Shown here one piece after another: positions 35,885-45,338 of a stretch of 64,000 nt of DNA. The position numbers and the translations under genes are program-made. The stretch spans positions 2,597,501-2,661,500 of the forward strand of contig NZ_CP087176.1 of assembly GCF_024748695.1 (NCBI RefSeq). Reading direction: 5' to 3'. The DNA comes from Pseudomonas sp. B21-040. GTDB lineage: Bacteria; Pseudomonadota; Gammaproteobacteria; Pseudomonadales; Pseudomonadaceae. The notes under the pieces were generated by a model that was given only the letters and a program-made list of their open reading frames with translations, was not told the DNA's origin and made no database searches. The first letter of the stretch is position 1. The number at the start of each line of letters is the position of its first letter.

Positions 35885-36724
35885 ATGCCTGATCAACCGT
35901 TCGTTTCCAGCGCCTTTACCCGCACCATTCTCAGCCACGCCCAACAGTCCGGTTTGTGCCGGGAGCAATTGCTGCAACGGGCCGGCATCAACTTGTCGTG
36001 CCACGATGGGCAAGGGCTGCCGGTTCCCGCGCACCTCGTCGAAAAGCTTTGGAGTGAATGTGAACGTCTGGGCGCGGGCGCGACGTTTGGCTGTGAACTG
36101 GTCAACGGGATGGCGACCAATTGCCTGCAAGGGCTGAACATTTTGCTGGACTCCGCCACGACCCTGCGCGCCAGCCTGGTCTGTTTCACCGAGTTCCTGC
36201 CACGTGTCACCAACTACGTGATGGCCGAACTGGAAGAGGCGCACGGGCAGGCCCGATTGCACCTGCGCGCGACGGACCAGCAACCGCATTTTTTCGGTCT
36301 GGATGCCGCGGCGTTGACCCTGGTGCGCAACATCGCCCGACGGGTCGGACGGGCGCCGGGCGAGGTGTTTGTCGAGGTCTGCCTCACGCCGCAACAGGCC
36401 GCGGGGCAGTGGTTACGCAGCGTCGGCATCGACGTGCACGAGGGGCCGCACCTGTGCCTGACATTGCCCTTGGCCAGCCTCGACGAACCGCTGCTGGGGG
36501 CCAATCCGTTCTTGCATCAAAGCATGCTCAGGCACTGGCAAACCGCCGCCGCGCACACCACCCGCAGCGACAGCCTGGACATGGCGCGGCATTGGCTGAC
36601 GGCCGGTGATCAACCCATCGAACGAATCGCCGAACGCCTTGGTTACCGCCAGCCGAGTAACTTCATCCGGGCCTTTCGCAAACAGTTCGGTATCACCCCC
36701 AAACAGTTTCGCCTCTCCTTGTAA
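35885..36724 (+). CDS. AraC-family regulator
   Basis: The 279-residue protein has an N-terminal arabinose-binding-like domain (LCREQLLQRAGINLS) shorter than usual and a C-terminal DNA-binding domain (PIERIAERLGYRQPSNFIRAFRKQFGITPKQFR). It lies upstream of the DUF1302-DUF1329-DUF1254 cluster in the same direction, separated by a 350-base repeat region, so it may regulate that cluster. Total length is about 50 residues less than the AraC gene at 32694. Confidence 0.82.
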   Translation: MPDQPFVSSAFTRTILSHAQQSGLCREQLLQRAGINLSCHDGQGLPVPAHLVEKLWSECERLGAGATFGCELVNGMATNCLQGLNILLDSATTLRASLVCFTEFLPRVTNYVMAELEEAHGQARLHLRATDQQPHFFGLDAAALTLVRNIARRVGRAPGEVFVEVCLTPQQAAGQWLRSVGIDVHEGPHLCLTLPLASLDEPLLGANPFLHQSMLRHWQTAAAHTTRSDSLDMARHWLTAGDQPIERIAERLGYRQPSNFIRAFRKQFGITPKQFRLSL

Positions 36725-36734
36725 CCACACCGGT

Positions 36735-36966
36735 CTGTAGCAGCTGACGAGCTCCAGCGAGGCTGCGTCCGGCTGCGAAGCGGTCGTGAATCCGGCACGC
36801 GCGGTCTTACTGAAACACCACGCCGCCTGATCTCACGACCGCTTCGCAGCCGGACGCAGCCTCGCTGGAGCTCGACAGCTGCTACAGAGCCGGACGCAGC
36901 CTCGCTGGAGCTCGACAGCTGCTACAGAGCCGGACGCAGCCTCGCGCTGCTCGTTAGCTGCTACAG
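36735..36966. repeat. Long inverted repeat with 40-bp tandem extension
   Basis: A 54-base arm (36735-36788) reappears inverted at 36832-36887 with few mismatches, around a 43-base spacer. The second arm continues as 40-base tandem units starting near 36849, 36889 and 36929, each containing GCCGGACGCAGCCTCGCTGG; the third is degenerate. This is a REP-like element of a different sequence family from the others here. It fills the gap between the AraC gene and the DUF1302 gene; 36967-37071 then carries the leader of that gene. Confidence 0.85.
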
Positions 36967-37071
36967 GTCGAAGTGGCGGTGATGATTACTTTTTGTCGGC
37001 CATCGCTTGCGTGTCGGCACTGATTGTTGGGCACCGTGTCCGGGCTGAGTAAATCTGACCGGAGCCTAATA

Positions 37072-38898
37072 ATGATAAGAAAAAGCTCGGCCACAGCCGG
37101 AGTCCGACCGCGACTTCACAGGCTTGGCCACACCCGCCCGCAACCGCTTGCGCTGGCGATCCTCGCTGTCTTGACCGGGCCGGCCCAGGCCACCAGTTAC
37201 GAGATCAACGAGGACTGGAGCCTGTCGACCAAAACCACCCTGACCCTGGGCAGCAGTTGGTCGACACAAAACCCCGACAAAAGCCTGATGACCCGCGCCA
37301 ACGCGCTGCAAGCCCAAGGCGTGCGCGCCAACGGCACCAGCGTCAGTGCCGACGACAACCGGCTGAACTTCGAGAAGGGCGACCCCATCTCGCAGGTCTT
37401 CAAGGGCCTCACCGATTTCAGTCTCGATGGCCAGGGCCAGGGGGCGTTCGTTCGCTTCAAGTACTGGTACGACCACGCCTACGAAACCCGTAACGGCCGC
37501 TTCAAGGATTTCGACGATTCGGGCTGGGACGACCTGTCGAAGTTCCAGGGTTTCAAGACGCTCGACGCCTACGTCTGGAAAGATTTCCAGGTGGCCGACC
37601 ACCCGTTGAACGTCAAGGTTGGCAACCAGGTGTTGTCGTGGGGCGAGGCGTTGCTGATCCAGAACGGCATCAACGTGATCAACCCGCTGGACATCTCGGC
37701 GTTCAACCGCCCCGGTGTGGAAATCAAGGAAGGCCAGTTACCGGTGGAGATGGTCTCCTTCAGCTTCGGCCTGACGGACAGCCTCAACCTCGAAGGTTTC
37801 TACCAGTACAACTGGCGGCCCAGCGTACTTGACGGTTGCGGCACGTTCTTCGCCAGCAGCGATGCCATCCAGCCTGGTTGCGGGCCGTTGTATTTGAGTC
37901 AGGTGCAGACCGATCAACAAATGCAGGCCGCGGGGTTGTACGCCACAGCCCGAGGTAATGAATCACCGTCCGACAACGGTCAGTTCGGCTTCGCCTTGCG
38001 CAACATCATCCATTCGCTGAACGATGCCGAAGCGGCGATTTACTACATCAACTATCACTCGCGGCTGCCGTATTTCACCCTCAACGCGAAGAACACCAGC
38101 CTGCCCGGTACGTTCCCCGGCGGCGTCCAGGCGCCGAGTTATGCGGCGGCGTTTCCGGAAAACATTCACCTGTACGGCATCAGCCTCAACGGCGTCGAGC
38201 CCTACACCGGTATTTCCCTGGCCGGTGAACTGAGCTATCGGCCGAACATGCCACTGGCGATCAACGCACCGGACATCAACGTTGCGGTGATCTCCGGACC
38301 AGGCGGCAGTTCGTGGGTAGACCTGCCACCGGGCTTCAGCACGACCAATGGCAGTCGCTACGACGGTTGGGTGCGCAAAGGCGTCTGGCAGATGACCGGC
38401 TCGGCCACCCAGGCCATCGACAACGTGCTGGGCGCTACGCGCCTGAGCCTGTTCGGTGAGGCTGGTGTGGTGCACATCGACGACCTGGGTGACGAACGTC
38501 TGGGCCGCAACTCTGCGTTTGGCCGCAGTGCGCCGCGCAACGGCACGCTGTGCAACACCGTGGCTTCGGGCGTCACCAACCAGTACTGCACCGACAAAGG
38601 GTTTGCCACCGAGTGGTCGTGGGGTTATCGCCTGCGCGCCAGCCTCGAATACAGCGACGTGCTGCCCGGCGTCAACCTGATTCCGGCGGTCAACTGGCGA
38701 CAAGACATCTCCGGTTATTCCTACGATCCGCAAGGGCCGTTCCAGGAAGGCCAGCAAGCGTTGGGCGTGAGCCTGACCGGCGTCTACATGAACGATTACA
38801 GCGTCGAACTGGCCTACAACGCCTTCTTTGGTTCCAACGATTACAGCACCCTCGACGACCGCGATTTCGCATCCGTCAGCTTCAAGGCAGACTTCTAA
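37072..38898 (+). CDS. DUF1302 family exported protein
   Basis: The 608-residue protein has a signal peptide (LALAILAVLTGPAQA near residues 25-41) and a beta-rich mature region with many aromatic and Gly residues, ending in SVSFKADF, an outer-membrane-barrel-like terminal Phe. DUF1302 proteins are large, exported, and usually lie next to DUF1329 genes, as here; their biochemical role is unknown, with proposals of handling hydrophobic compounds at the outer membrane. ATG at 37072 has a GGAG site; an upstream frame start at 37024 lacks one. Confidence 0.85.
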   Translation: MIRKSSATAGVRPRLHRLGHTRPQPLALAILAVLTGPAQATSYEINEDWSLSTKTTLTLGSSWSTQNPDKSLMTRANALQAQGVRANGTSVSADDNRLNFEKGDPISQVFKGLTDFSLDGQGQGAFVRFKYWYDHAYETRNGRFKDFDDSGWDDLSKFQGFKTLDAYVWKDFQVADHPLNVKVGNQVLSWGEALLIQNGINVINPLDISAFNRPGVEIKEGQLPVEMVSFSFGLTDSLNLEGFYQYNWRPSVLDGCGTFFASSDAIQPGCGPLYLSQVQTDQQMQAAGLYATARGNESPSDNGQFGFALRNIIHSLNDAEAAIYYINYHSRLPYFTLNAKNTSLPGTFPGGVQAPSYAAAFPENIHLYGISLNGVEPYTGISLAGELSYRPNMPLAINAPDINVAVISGPGGSSWVDLPPGFSTTNGSRYDGWVRKGVWQMTGSATQAIDNVLGATRLSLFGEAGVVHIDDLGDERLGRNSAFGRSAPRNGTLCNTVASGVTNQYCTDKGFATEWSWGYRLRASLEYSDVLPGVNLIPAVNWRQDISGYSYDPQGPFQEGQQALGVSLTGVYMNDYSVELAYNAFFGSNDYSTLDDRDFASVSFKADF

Positions 38899-38909
38899 GG
38901 AGAACCGTT

Positions 38910-40247
38910 ATGCGTATGCAATTGTGCGTGCTGGCGCTGGCCTGCACCGTCGGCCTGGCTCAGGCTAAAGGCACTGATTCCGCCGCGCTGGGCAAAACCC
39001 TGACCCCCATGGGGTCGGAAATGGCTGGCAATGCCGACGGCAGTATTCCGGCCTGGACCGGCGGCCTGGCGAGCAACGCCGGCAGTGTCGACAGCAAGGG
39101 CGGCTACAGCGATCCGTATGCGTCGGAGAAGCCGTTGTTCACCATCGACGCGAAAAACGTCGCGCAGTATCAGAAGTTTCTCAGCCCGGGGCAGATCGCG
39201 ATGTTCAAGCGTTTTCCCGACAGCTACAAAATGAACATCTACCCGAGTCATCGCAGCGCCAACCTGCCCAAGGAAGTGTTGGCGCAGAGCCGCGACAACG
39301 TCGCCAAAACCAGCATGGCCGATGGCGGCAATGGCTTGCATGACTATGTGCACGGCATTCCGTTTCCGCTGCCTACCGAAGGCCTTGAGGTGATGTGGAA
39401 CCACATGACCCGTTATCGCGGCGGCAGTTACGAGCGCATCAGCAGCTCGGCGCTGGTGCGTGAAAACGGCGCCACCAGTTACGTGCGCAACCAGTCGCTG
39501 ATCAACTTCGCCGACACCGTCGGCGGGTTGGAGTCGGGCGCCAACATCCTGTTCATGTTCAAGAGCCGCGTGCTGGAACCGGCGCGTTTGTCCGGCGAAG
39601 CGGTGCTGGTGCACGAGCCGGTCGACCAGGTTGCCGAGCCGCGTTCTGCGTGGCAATACCTGCCGGGTCAACGCCGGGTTCGCCGTGCGCCGATGATCGC
39701 CTATGACAACAGCGCCCGTTACAGCAACGGCCTGATCACCGCCGACAATATCGACGGCTACAACGGTGCACCGGATCGTTTTGACTGGAAGCTGATCGGC
39801 AAACAAGAGCTGTTCATCCCGTACAACAGCTACAAAATCGGCAGCCACAGCCTCAAGTACGACGAAGTGATCAAGCCCAACCACGTCAACCAGGACCTGG
39901 CGCGTTACGAGAAACACCGGGTGTGGGTGGTGGAAGCCACGCTCAAGCCCAGTGCCCGGCACATTTATGCCAAACGCCGATTCTATGTCGACGAAGACAG
40001 CTGGCAGATCGCTCAGTCGGACCAGTACGACAGTCGCGGCGAACTGTGGCGCAGCGGCGAACTGCACGCGATTCAGCAGTACGACCACGGCTTTACCTAC
40101 AACGTGCTGGAAACGTCCTATGACCTGATCTCCGGGCGCTACTACGCCGGTGGTCTGGCCAACGAAGAGACTGAACCGATGCGCGTCGGCTTCTCGGCCA
40201 AGACCGATGACTACACCCCGTCGGACCTGCGGCGCTGGGCGAAGTAA
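38910..40247 (+). CDS. DUF1329 family exported protein
   Basis: The 445-residue protein has a signal peptide (ending LAQA-KGT) and conserved DUF1329 segments: LTPMGSEMAGNADGSIPAWTGG, FPDSYKMNIYPSHR, WQYLPGQRRVRRAPMIAYD and RYEKHRVWVVEATLK. It resembles LolB/LolA-type lipid-binding folds, suggesting a periplasmic partner of the DUF1302 protein. An AAGGAG site precedes ATG 38910, 11 bases after the DUF1302 stop, so they form an operon. Function is not established. Confidence 0.88.
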   Translation: MRMQLCVLALACTVGLAQAKGTDSAALGKTLTPMGSEMAGNADGSIPAWTGGLASNAGSVDSKGGYSDPYASEKPLFTIDAKNVAQYQKFLSPGQIAMFKRFPDSYKMNIYPSHRSANLPKEVLAQSRDNVAKTSMADGGNGLHDYVHGIPFPLPTEGLEVMWNHMTRYRGGSYERISSSALVRENGATSYVRNQSLINFADTVGGLESGANILFMFKSRVLEPARLSGEAVLVHEPVDQVAEPRSAWQYLPGQRRVRRAPMIAYDNSARYSNGLITADNIDGYNGAPDRFDWKLIGKQELFIPYNSYKIGSHSLKYDEVIKPNHVNQDLARYEKHRVWVVEATLKPSARHIYAKRRFYVDEDSWQIAQSDQYDSRGELWRSGELHAIQQYDHGFTYNVLETSYDLISGRYYAGGLANEETEPMRVGFSAKTDDYTPSDLRRWAK

Positions 40248-40274
40248 ATCGTATCTCACACACACCGCAAGTCC

Positions 40275-40366
40275 TTGTGGGGGTGGGCTTGCCCACGATG
40301 AGGTCTTCAGATTCAGCAGCTATGTTGACTGACACTCCGCCATCGCGGGCAAGCCCGCTCCCACAG
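40275..40366. repeat. Inverted REP pair (REPIN)
   Basis: Two inverted REP copies (about 40275-40300 and 40341-40366) of the GTGGGAGCGGGC/GCCCGCTCCCAC type, the first slightly diverged (GTGGGGGTGGGCTTGCCCAC), lie between the DUF1329 and the first DUF1254 gene. This may attenuate the transcript between the two pairs of genes. Confidence 0.88.
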
Positions 40367-40400
40367 GATTTCAGTGTTTGCATCCACCAGGAGATCAACC

Positions 40401-41750
40401 GTGCGCTACTGGATATCCGCTCTGGCCCTGGGCGCAAGCCTGGGCAGCGCTCATGCGACAACCCTCGATCAGCCGCAAGCCAAGGCGCTGGCGCAAGAGG
40501 CTTACGTCTTCGCCTACGCCACCGTCGAGCACGACAAAGTGCTCAGCGCCATCGCCGCCAGATTGCCATTCAACCGGCTGTACAGCGAGCCGCGATTGCT
40601 CGGCCCGCAAGACAACAAAGTGGTGTCGCCCAACAACGACACGTTCTATTCACGCGCTGTGCTCGACCTGCGTGGCGAGCCCATGGTGCTGGACGTTCCG
40701 GCCGTGGAAGGGCGCTACTACAGTTTCCAGCTCGTCGACATGCGCACCGACAACCTCGATTACATCGGCACTCGCGCCACCGGCAACACCGCTGGGCGTT
40801 ACCTGATTGCCGGGCCGGATTGGCACGGAGAAACACCGAGCGGTTTCAGGGGTGTGATTCGCTCGCCGAGTCGCCTGGTGTTCTTGCTCGGGCGCACCGA
40901 GGTCAAGGGTGAGGCGGACTTGAAAGACGCAGCGAACGTGATGACGGACTACGCCCTGACGCCGTTGTCCAAGGTGACCGGCGGGGTAGCGCCGGCAGCG
41001 TTGGCTCCGTTGCAATTGCCTGCCTATCAAGACACCAAGCAAGGCCCGGCCCAGACATTGTTCGCCACCTTCAATACCTTGGCGCCGCTGCATGAATGGA
41101 CGCCAACCGAGCGTTCGAAACTTGAACGCTTCGCGGCCATTGGCGTGAAGCCCGGTGCCGCGTTCGAACCGCCGGCAGCGCTGAGCGAAGCGATTGCCCA
41201 GGGTGCCGAGGCTGGGCGCGAACACGTCCGGTTGGCGTCGAGCCAGGTCTCGGTGGAGCAACAAGGCTGGTTTCGTTCGCCAACCAATGTCGGCAAGTTT
41301 GGTGATGACGACCTGACCCGCGCGGCGGTCGCTTGGCGCTATATCTACGCCAATGATCCGGTGGAAGCGATTTACCCGATGGCCTTGCACGATGCGCAGG
41401 GCCAGACGCTGGATGGGCGTAAAACCTATCGCCTGCATTTCCCCGCCGGGCAATTGCCGCCCGTGAATGCCTTCTGGTCGTTGACCCTCTACGACGGCAA
41501 GACCCAGTTGCTCGCCGCCAATTCGATCCAGCGTTACGCCCTGGGTGATCGCAGCCCTGATTTGCACTATGACGCCGACGGTGGCTTGACCTTGATGCTG
41601 CAACCCGATGCGCCGACCGCCGCACAGCAGGGCAACTGGCTGCCGACACCCGAGGGGCCGTTCAATGTGTTGTTGCGTTTGTACCTGCCCAAGGCCGGTG
41701 CGCTGGATGGCAGTTATCAGCTGCCGACGATTGCGAGGGTTGAGCCATGA
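40401..41750 (+). CDS. DUF1254/DUF1214 domain exported protein (first)
   Basis: The 449-residue protein has a signal peptide (ALALGASLGSAHA) and the DUF1254 motif EAYVFAYATVEHDKVL...VVSPNNDTFYSRAVLDLR, followed by DUF1214 blocks (YPMALHDAQGQTLDG, FPAGQLPPVNAFWSLTLYD). The start is GTG at 40401 with a CAGGAGA site; the upstream ATG in frame lacks one. Family function is unknown. It overlaps the next, paralogous gene by 4 bases. Confidence 0.85.
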   Translation: MRYWISALALGASLGSAHATTLDQPQAKALAQEAYVFAYATVEHDKVLSAIAARLPFNRLYSEPRLLGPQDNKVVSPNNDTFYSRAVLDLRGEPMVLDVPAVEGRYYSFQLVDMRTDNLDYIGTRATGNTAGRYLIAGPDWHGETPSGFRGVIRSPSRLVFLLGRTEVKGEADLKDAANVMTDYALTPLSKVTGGVAPAALAPLQLPAYQDTKQGPAQTLFATFNTLAPLHEWTPTERSKLERFAAIGVKPGAAFEPPAALSEAIAQGAEAGREHVRLASSQVSVEQQGWFRSPTNVGKFGDDDLTRAAVAWRYIYANDPVEAIYPMALHDAQGQTLDGRKTYRLHFPAGQLPPVNAFWSLTLYDGKTQLLAANSIQRYALGDRSPDLHYDADGGLTLMLQPDAPTAAQQGNWLPTPEGPFNVLLRLYLPKAGALDGSYQLPTIARVEP

Positions 41751-43132
41751 ATATGATGTTCAGTCGCCGCCGCATGCTGGGCAGCATGGGTGTGCTGGGC
41801 GGCAGTCTGGTGTTTCCACGCTGGTTGTTGGCCGCAGAATCCGATGACCTTCGAGCCATCGCGCAGGAGGCGTGGATCTACGCCTATCCGATGCTCATGC
41901 ATTACCAGACCCTGGAAAAACAGCTGCTCAATCCCGCCGCGCCGGAATACGTCGGCGGCTTCAATCGCTTTCGTCACTACAGCGAGTTGTACACCCCGAA
42001 GAACCGCGAAATCGTCACCCCGAACAACGACACGCCGTACTCCTGGGCCTGGCTCGATTTGCGCAGCGAACCGCAGGTGCTGAGCGTGCCGGCGGTCGAC
42101 GAGGACCGCTACTACGTGCACCAGTTGGTGGACCAATACACGCACAATTTTGCTTACGTCGGCGTGCTCAGCACCGGTCGCGAGGCGGGGGATTACCTGA
42201 TCGCCGGGCCTGACTGGCAAGGGCCGACGCCACCCGGAATCAAAGCCGTGCTGCGCAGCGAGACCGAGATCGTCATGGTGCTGGGACGCACCGGCCTGAA
42301 AAACGCTGAAGACTTGCCGGCCGTGCGCGCGTTGCAGCAGCAATACCGTTTGCGTGCCCTGCATGAATACACCGCCAGCGCTGCACCGATCGCGGCGCCC
42401 GCAATTGACTGGCCGGCGTGGGACAGTAAAAGCGGATTGGGGCCCTCGTTCATTGCCGTATTGAATCAGCTCCTCACCCTGTGCCCGACTCAACCGTCCG
42501 AGCGGGCATTATGTGCCCGTTTCGCCCGCATCGGCATCGTGCCGGGCCAGGCGTTCGATGTTGATGGGGTATCGGTGGAAACCCGTCAGGCGTTAATCGC
42601 CGGAATCGCCGATGCCCAGGCGCAATTGCAAACCGCGGTGAGCCAGGTGCGCACTACGCTGGGCCTGTTTGGCACCCGCGAAGCGCTGCAAGGCAATTAC
42701 CTCAACCGCGCGGTCGCGGCGCACGTCGGCATCTACGGCAACAGTGTCGAAGAGGCGTTCTACACCGGCAGTCGTCAGGACAATCAGGGGCAACCCTTAC
42801 AGGGCGGGCGTCAATATCGACTGCGTTTTGCGCCGGGGCAATTGCCGCCGGCCAGCGAGTTCTGGTCGTTGACCTTGTATGACTTGCCGGACCGGCAATT
42901 GGTCGCCAACCCGATTGATCGTTACTGCCTGAGCAGCCGCGATTCGTTGCTGGCGGATGCGGACGGCGGGTTGACGTTGCTGATGCAGCCTTCGGCACCC
43001 CAAGTCCAGAGCAACTGGCTGCCGACGCCGGCGAGCGGGGCGTTTACGCTGGTGCTGCGGCTATACGGGCCGCAACAGCAGGTGATCGAACAGCGATGGA
43101 AGATGCCGGCGGTTGAAGTGGTTCCTGTGTAA
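41747..43132 (+). CDS. DUF1254/DUF1214 domain exported protein (second)
   Basis: This 461-residue paralogue of the previous product begins with a twin-arginine-type leader (FSRRRMLGSMGVLGGSLVFPRWLLAAES) and carries the same DUF1254 (EAWIYAYPMLMHYQTL, IVTPNNDTPYSWAWLDLR) and DUF1214 blocks (FAPGQLPPASEFWSLTLYD). The first copy has a Sec-type leader, so the two may reach the periplasm by different routes. ATGA overlap couples them. Confidence 0.85.
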   Translation: MNMMFSRRRMLGSMGVLGGSLVFPRWLLAAESDDLRAIAQEAWIYAYPMLMHYQTLEKQLLNPAAPEYVGGFNRFRHYSELYTPKNREIVTPNNDTPYSWAWLDLRSEPQVLSVPAVDEDRYYVHQLVDQYTHNFAYVGVLSTGREAGDYLIAGPDWQGPTPPGIKAVLRSETEIVMVLGRTGLKNAEDLPAVRALQQQYRLRALHEYTASAAPIAAPAIDWPAWDSKSGLGPSFIAVLNQLLTLCPTQPSERALCARFARIGIVPGQAFDVDGVSVETRQALIAGIADAQAQLQTAVSQVRTTLGLFGTREALQGNYLNRAVAAHVGIYGNSVEEAFYTGSRQDNQGQPLQGGRQYRLRFAPGQLPPASEFWSLTLYDLPDRQLVANPIDRYCLSSRDSLLADADGGLTLLMQPSAPQVQSNWLPTPASGAFTLVLRLYGPQQQVIEQRWKMPAVEVVPV

Positions 43133-43145
43133 ACCGATAGACCGC

Positions 43146-43211
43146 CATCGCGGGCAAGCCCGCTCCCACAGGTTGAAATGCATTCCACTGTGGGAGCGGG
43201 CTTGCCCGCGA
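43146..43211. repeat. Inverted REP pair (REPIN)
   Basis: Two inverted REP copies (about 43146-43170 and 43189-43211, GCGGGCAAGCCCGCTCCCAC and complement) with an 18-base spacer separate convergent genes (DUF1254 and alkyl sulfatase). It can act as a bidirectional stop. Confidence 0.9.
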
Positions 43212-43226
43212 AGGGCGCGCCGCGGT

Positions 43227-45200
43227 TTAAGGCGTCACGATATTGAACTGCGGACTGAAGCTATCCAGGCTGCCCATCAGCTCCCCAATCTTCTTCCCGT
43301 TCCCCTGCAACTTGATCAACCCCTTCTGAATCGCCGTCGGGAAGTCCAGTTGCTTGAGGCTGATCTGCTCCAGTGTTGCCTTGCTCATGCTCACACCGGC
43401 ATCGGCCTGAGGGTTGAGCCCGGCGCGGTGGGTCAGTACGCCATTGCGCAGGGTCAGGGTGAAGTCCTTGTTCTGGTCTTCGAACGTCCAGTTCAGGGTC
43501 ATGTCGTGGCCCACGGCTTTGTCGCTGTCGAGGCGAATGGCCAGGAAATCGAAGAACATGTCAGGGCTCATCGCTCGCACCATGTCCCCCGACACCGAGC
43601 TACCGGCGTGCGCTGGTACACCGTTGCGCAGTTCCATGGCGCCGGTCAGGTACATGTTGCGCCACGTGGCGTTTTCGCTTTGATAACCCATCTGTTCCAG
43701 TGTCTCGGCCTGAGCCTTGCGGGCGTCCGGGTTCTCCGGGTCGGCGAACAGCAACTGGTTGCCCAATTGCGCGGCCCAGCGGTAATCACCCTTGGCCATC
43801 GCCGCGTGCATTTTCTCCAGCACCGCCGCTTGGCCACCCATGGCCTCGACACTGCGTTTGGCGGTTTCCACCGGCGGCAATGGATTGAGATTGGCCGGAT
43901 TACCGTCGTAGAAACCCAGGTAGCGCTGATACACCGCCCGCACGTTGAAACTCAGCGAGCCGTAGTAACCCCGGGTGTACCATTTCTGGTCCAGAGTGCC
44001 CGGCAATTTCTTGATGGCGTCGGCGACTTCCAGCGGTGTCAGCCCCTGGTTCAACAGATGCAGGGTGCGGTCGTTGAGGAAGGCATACATGTCACGCTGA
44101 TCGGCCAGGAACGTGCGGATCCGCTCGCCACCCCAGGTCGGCCAGTTGTGCTGGGCGAATAACACGTCGCTCTTGTCACCGTAGCGCGCCAGGCTGCTGT
44201 CCAGGTATTGCGCCCAGGCCTTGGCGTCACGCACTTGTGCGCCACGTGGGGTGAGGATGTTGTGCATCATCTGCGTTGCGTTTTCCGCCATGCACAAGGC
44301 CCGCAGTTGCGGCAGGTACAGGTTCATTTCCGCCGGCGCTTCGGTGCCCGGCGTCAGTTGGAACTCCACGTCCAGGCCCGCGATGGTGCGGGTCTCCAGC
44401 TCTTTTTCGATCAAGTCGGTGGGCGGGATCAGGGTGACCGTGCCGCCGCTCGGCGAGCTCTTGCCCAGGCCCGCGTCGACCTGACCACGCTCACCACGGG
44501 GCAACAGGCTGCCGAACTGATACTGCGCCCGGCGGCTCATCGCGTTGCCGGCGAACACGTTTTCGCTCATCACGTGTTCCATGAACCCGACGGGGGCGAA
44601 CACCTTGACCTTGCCCGCCTTGACGTCGGCCTCATCGACCACGCCGCGCACACCACCGAAGTGGTCGACGTGGGTGTGGCTATAAATCACTGCGACCACC
44701 GGTTTGCGTGGGCGGTTCTGGTAGTACAGCTCCAGCGCCGCTTTCGCGGTTTCGGTGACGGTCAGCGGGTCGATGATGATCAGCCCGTCGTCACCTTCAA
44801 TGATGGTCATGTTGGCCAGGTCGAGGCCGCGCACCTGATACAACCTTGGGCTGACTTCGAACAGCCCGGCATGGGCACTGAGTTGCGCCAGGCGCCAGAG
44901 GCTGGGGTTGATCGAGTCCGGGTTTTTGTCCTTGGCCAGGAAGTCATAGGCTTGTACATCCCAGATGACCTTGCCGGCCGCCTCCTTGATCTGGCCCTTG
45001 AAAGGTGCGATCAAGCCCTTGCTGACCGACTCGTAATCGGTGCGGTCGCTAAAGGGCAGTTGTTGCAGGACCGCCGCATTGTTGGCCGCGGTTTGTGCGC
45101 TGGCGGCGACCGGTTCATCGGCGGCGGCCACCGATTGCGCCAGGCAAGCAGTAATCAGGCAGGCCAACAGGCCACGAGGGCTTAAAGTGAAACGAGGCAT
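43227..45200 (-). CDS. SdsA-type alkyl sulfatase, metallo-beta-lactamase fold
   Basis: The 657-residue exported enzyme has a signal peptide (ending VAAA-DEP), a metallo-beta-lactamase domain with HTHVDH near residues 174-179 and later metal ligands (ENATQMMHN, FAQHNWPTWG), a dimerisation region, and a C-terminal SCP2-like domain (DLDS-, LRNGVLTHRAG). This is the layout of SdsA1 of Pseudomonas aeruginosa, which hydrolyses sodium dodecyl sulfate and similar primary alkyl sulfates. ATG at 45200 has a GGAGA site 6 bases upstream; the frame extends to 45293 without one. The neighbouring DUF1302/1329/1254 cluster may act on the same hydrophobic products. Confidence 0.88.
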   Translation of the reverse strand: MPRFTLSPRGLLACLITACLAQSVAAADEPVAASAQTAANNAAVLQQLPFSDRTDYESVSKGLIAPFKGQIKEAAGKVIWDVQAYDFLAKDKNPDSINPSLWRLAQLSAHAGLFEVSPRLYQVRGLDLANMTIIEGDDGLIIIDPLTVTETAKAALELYYQNRPRKPVVAVIYSHTHVDHFGGVRGVVDEADVKAGKVKVFAPVGFMEHVMSENVFAGNAMSRRAQYQFGSLLPRGERGQVDAGLGKSSPSGGTVTLIPPTDLIEKELETRTIAGLDVEFQLTPGTEAPAEMNLYLPQLRALCMAENATQMMHNILTPRGAQVRDAKAWAQYLDSSLARYGDKSDVLFAQHNWPTWGGERIRTFLADQRDMYAFLNDRTLHLLNQGLTPLEVADAIKKLPGTLDQKWYTRGYYGSLSFNVRAVYQRYLGFYDGNPANLNPLPPVETAKRSVEAMGGQAAVLEKMHAAMAKGDYRWAAQLGNQLLFADPENPDARKAQAETLEQMGYQSENATWRNMYLTGAMELRNGVPAHAGSSVSGDMVRAMSPDMFFDFLAIRLDSDKAVGHDMTLNWTFEDQNKDFTLTLRNGVLTHRAGLNPQADAGVSMSKATLEQISLKQLDFPTAIQKGLIKLQGNGKKIGELMGSLDSFSPQFNIVTP

Positions 45201-45338
45201 GGTGTCTCCGTTTTTTATGGTTATGGTCAGACCAGCCTCCGAGGGTAAGTGGGCAGGCGGGAAGGGCAGCAATCGGCACCGGACAAAAAACATGCAGGGC
45301 CGCTATCCTTGCTTCACGTTGATCAAACAGGTTCGCCC

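Noticed and set aside
36735..36966. CRISPR-like array
   Set aside because: Tandem 40-base units are contiguous without unique spacers and one arm is inverted, so this is a REP-type repeat.
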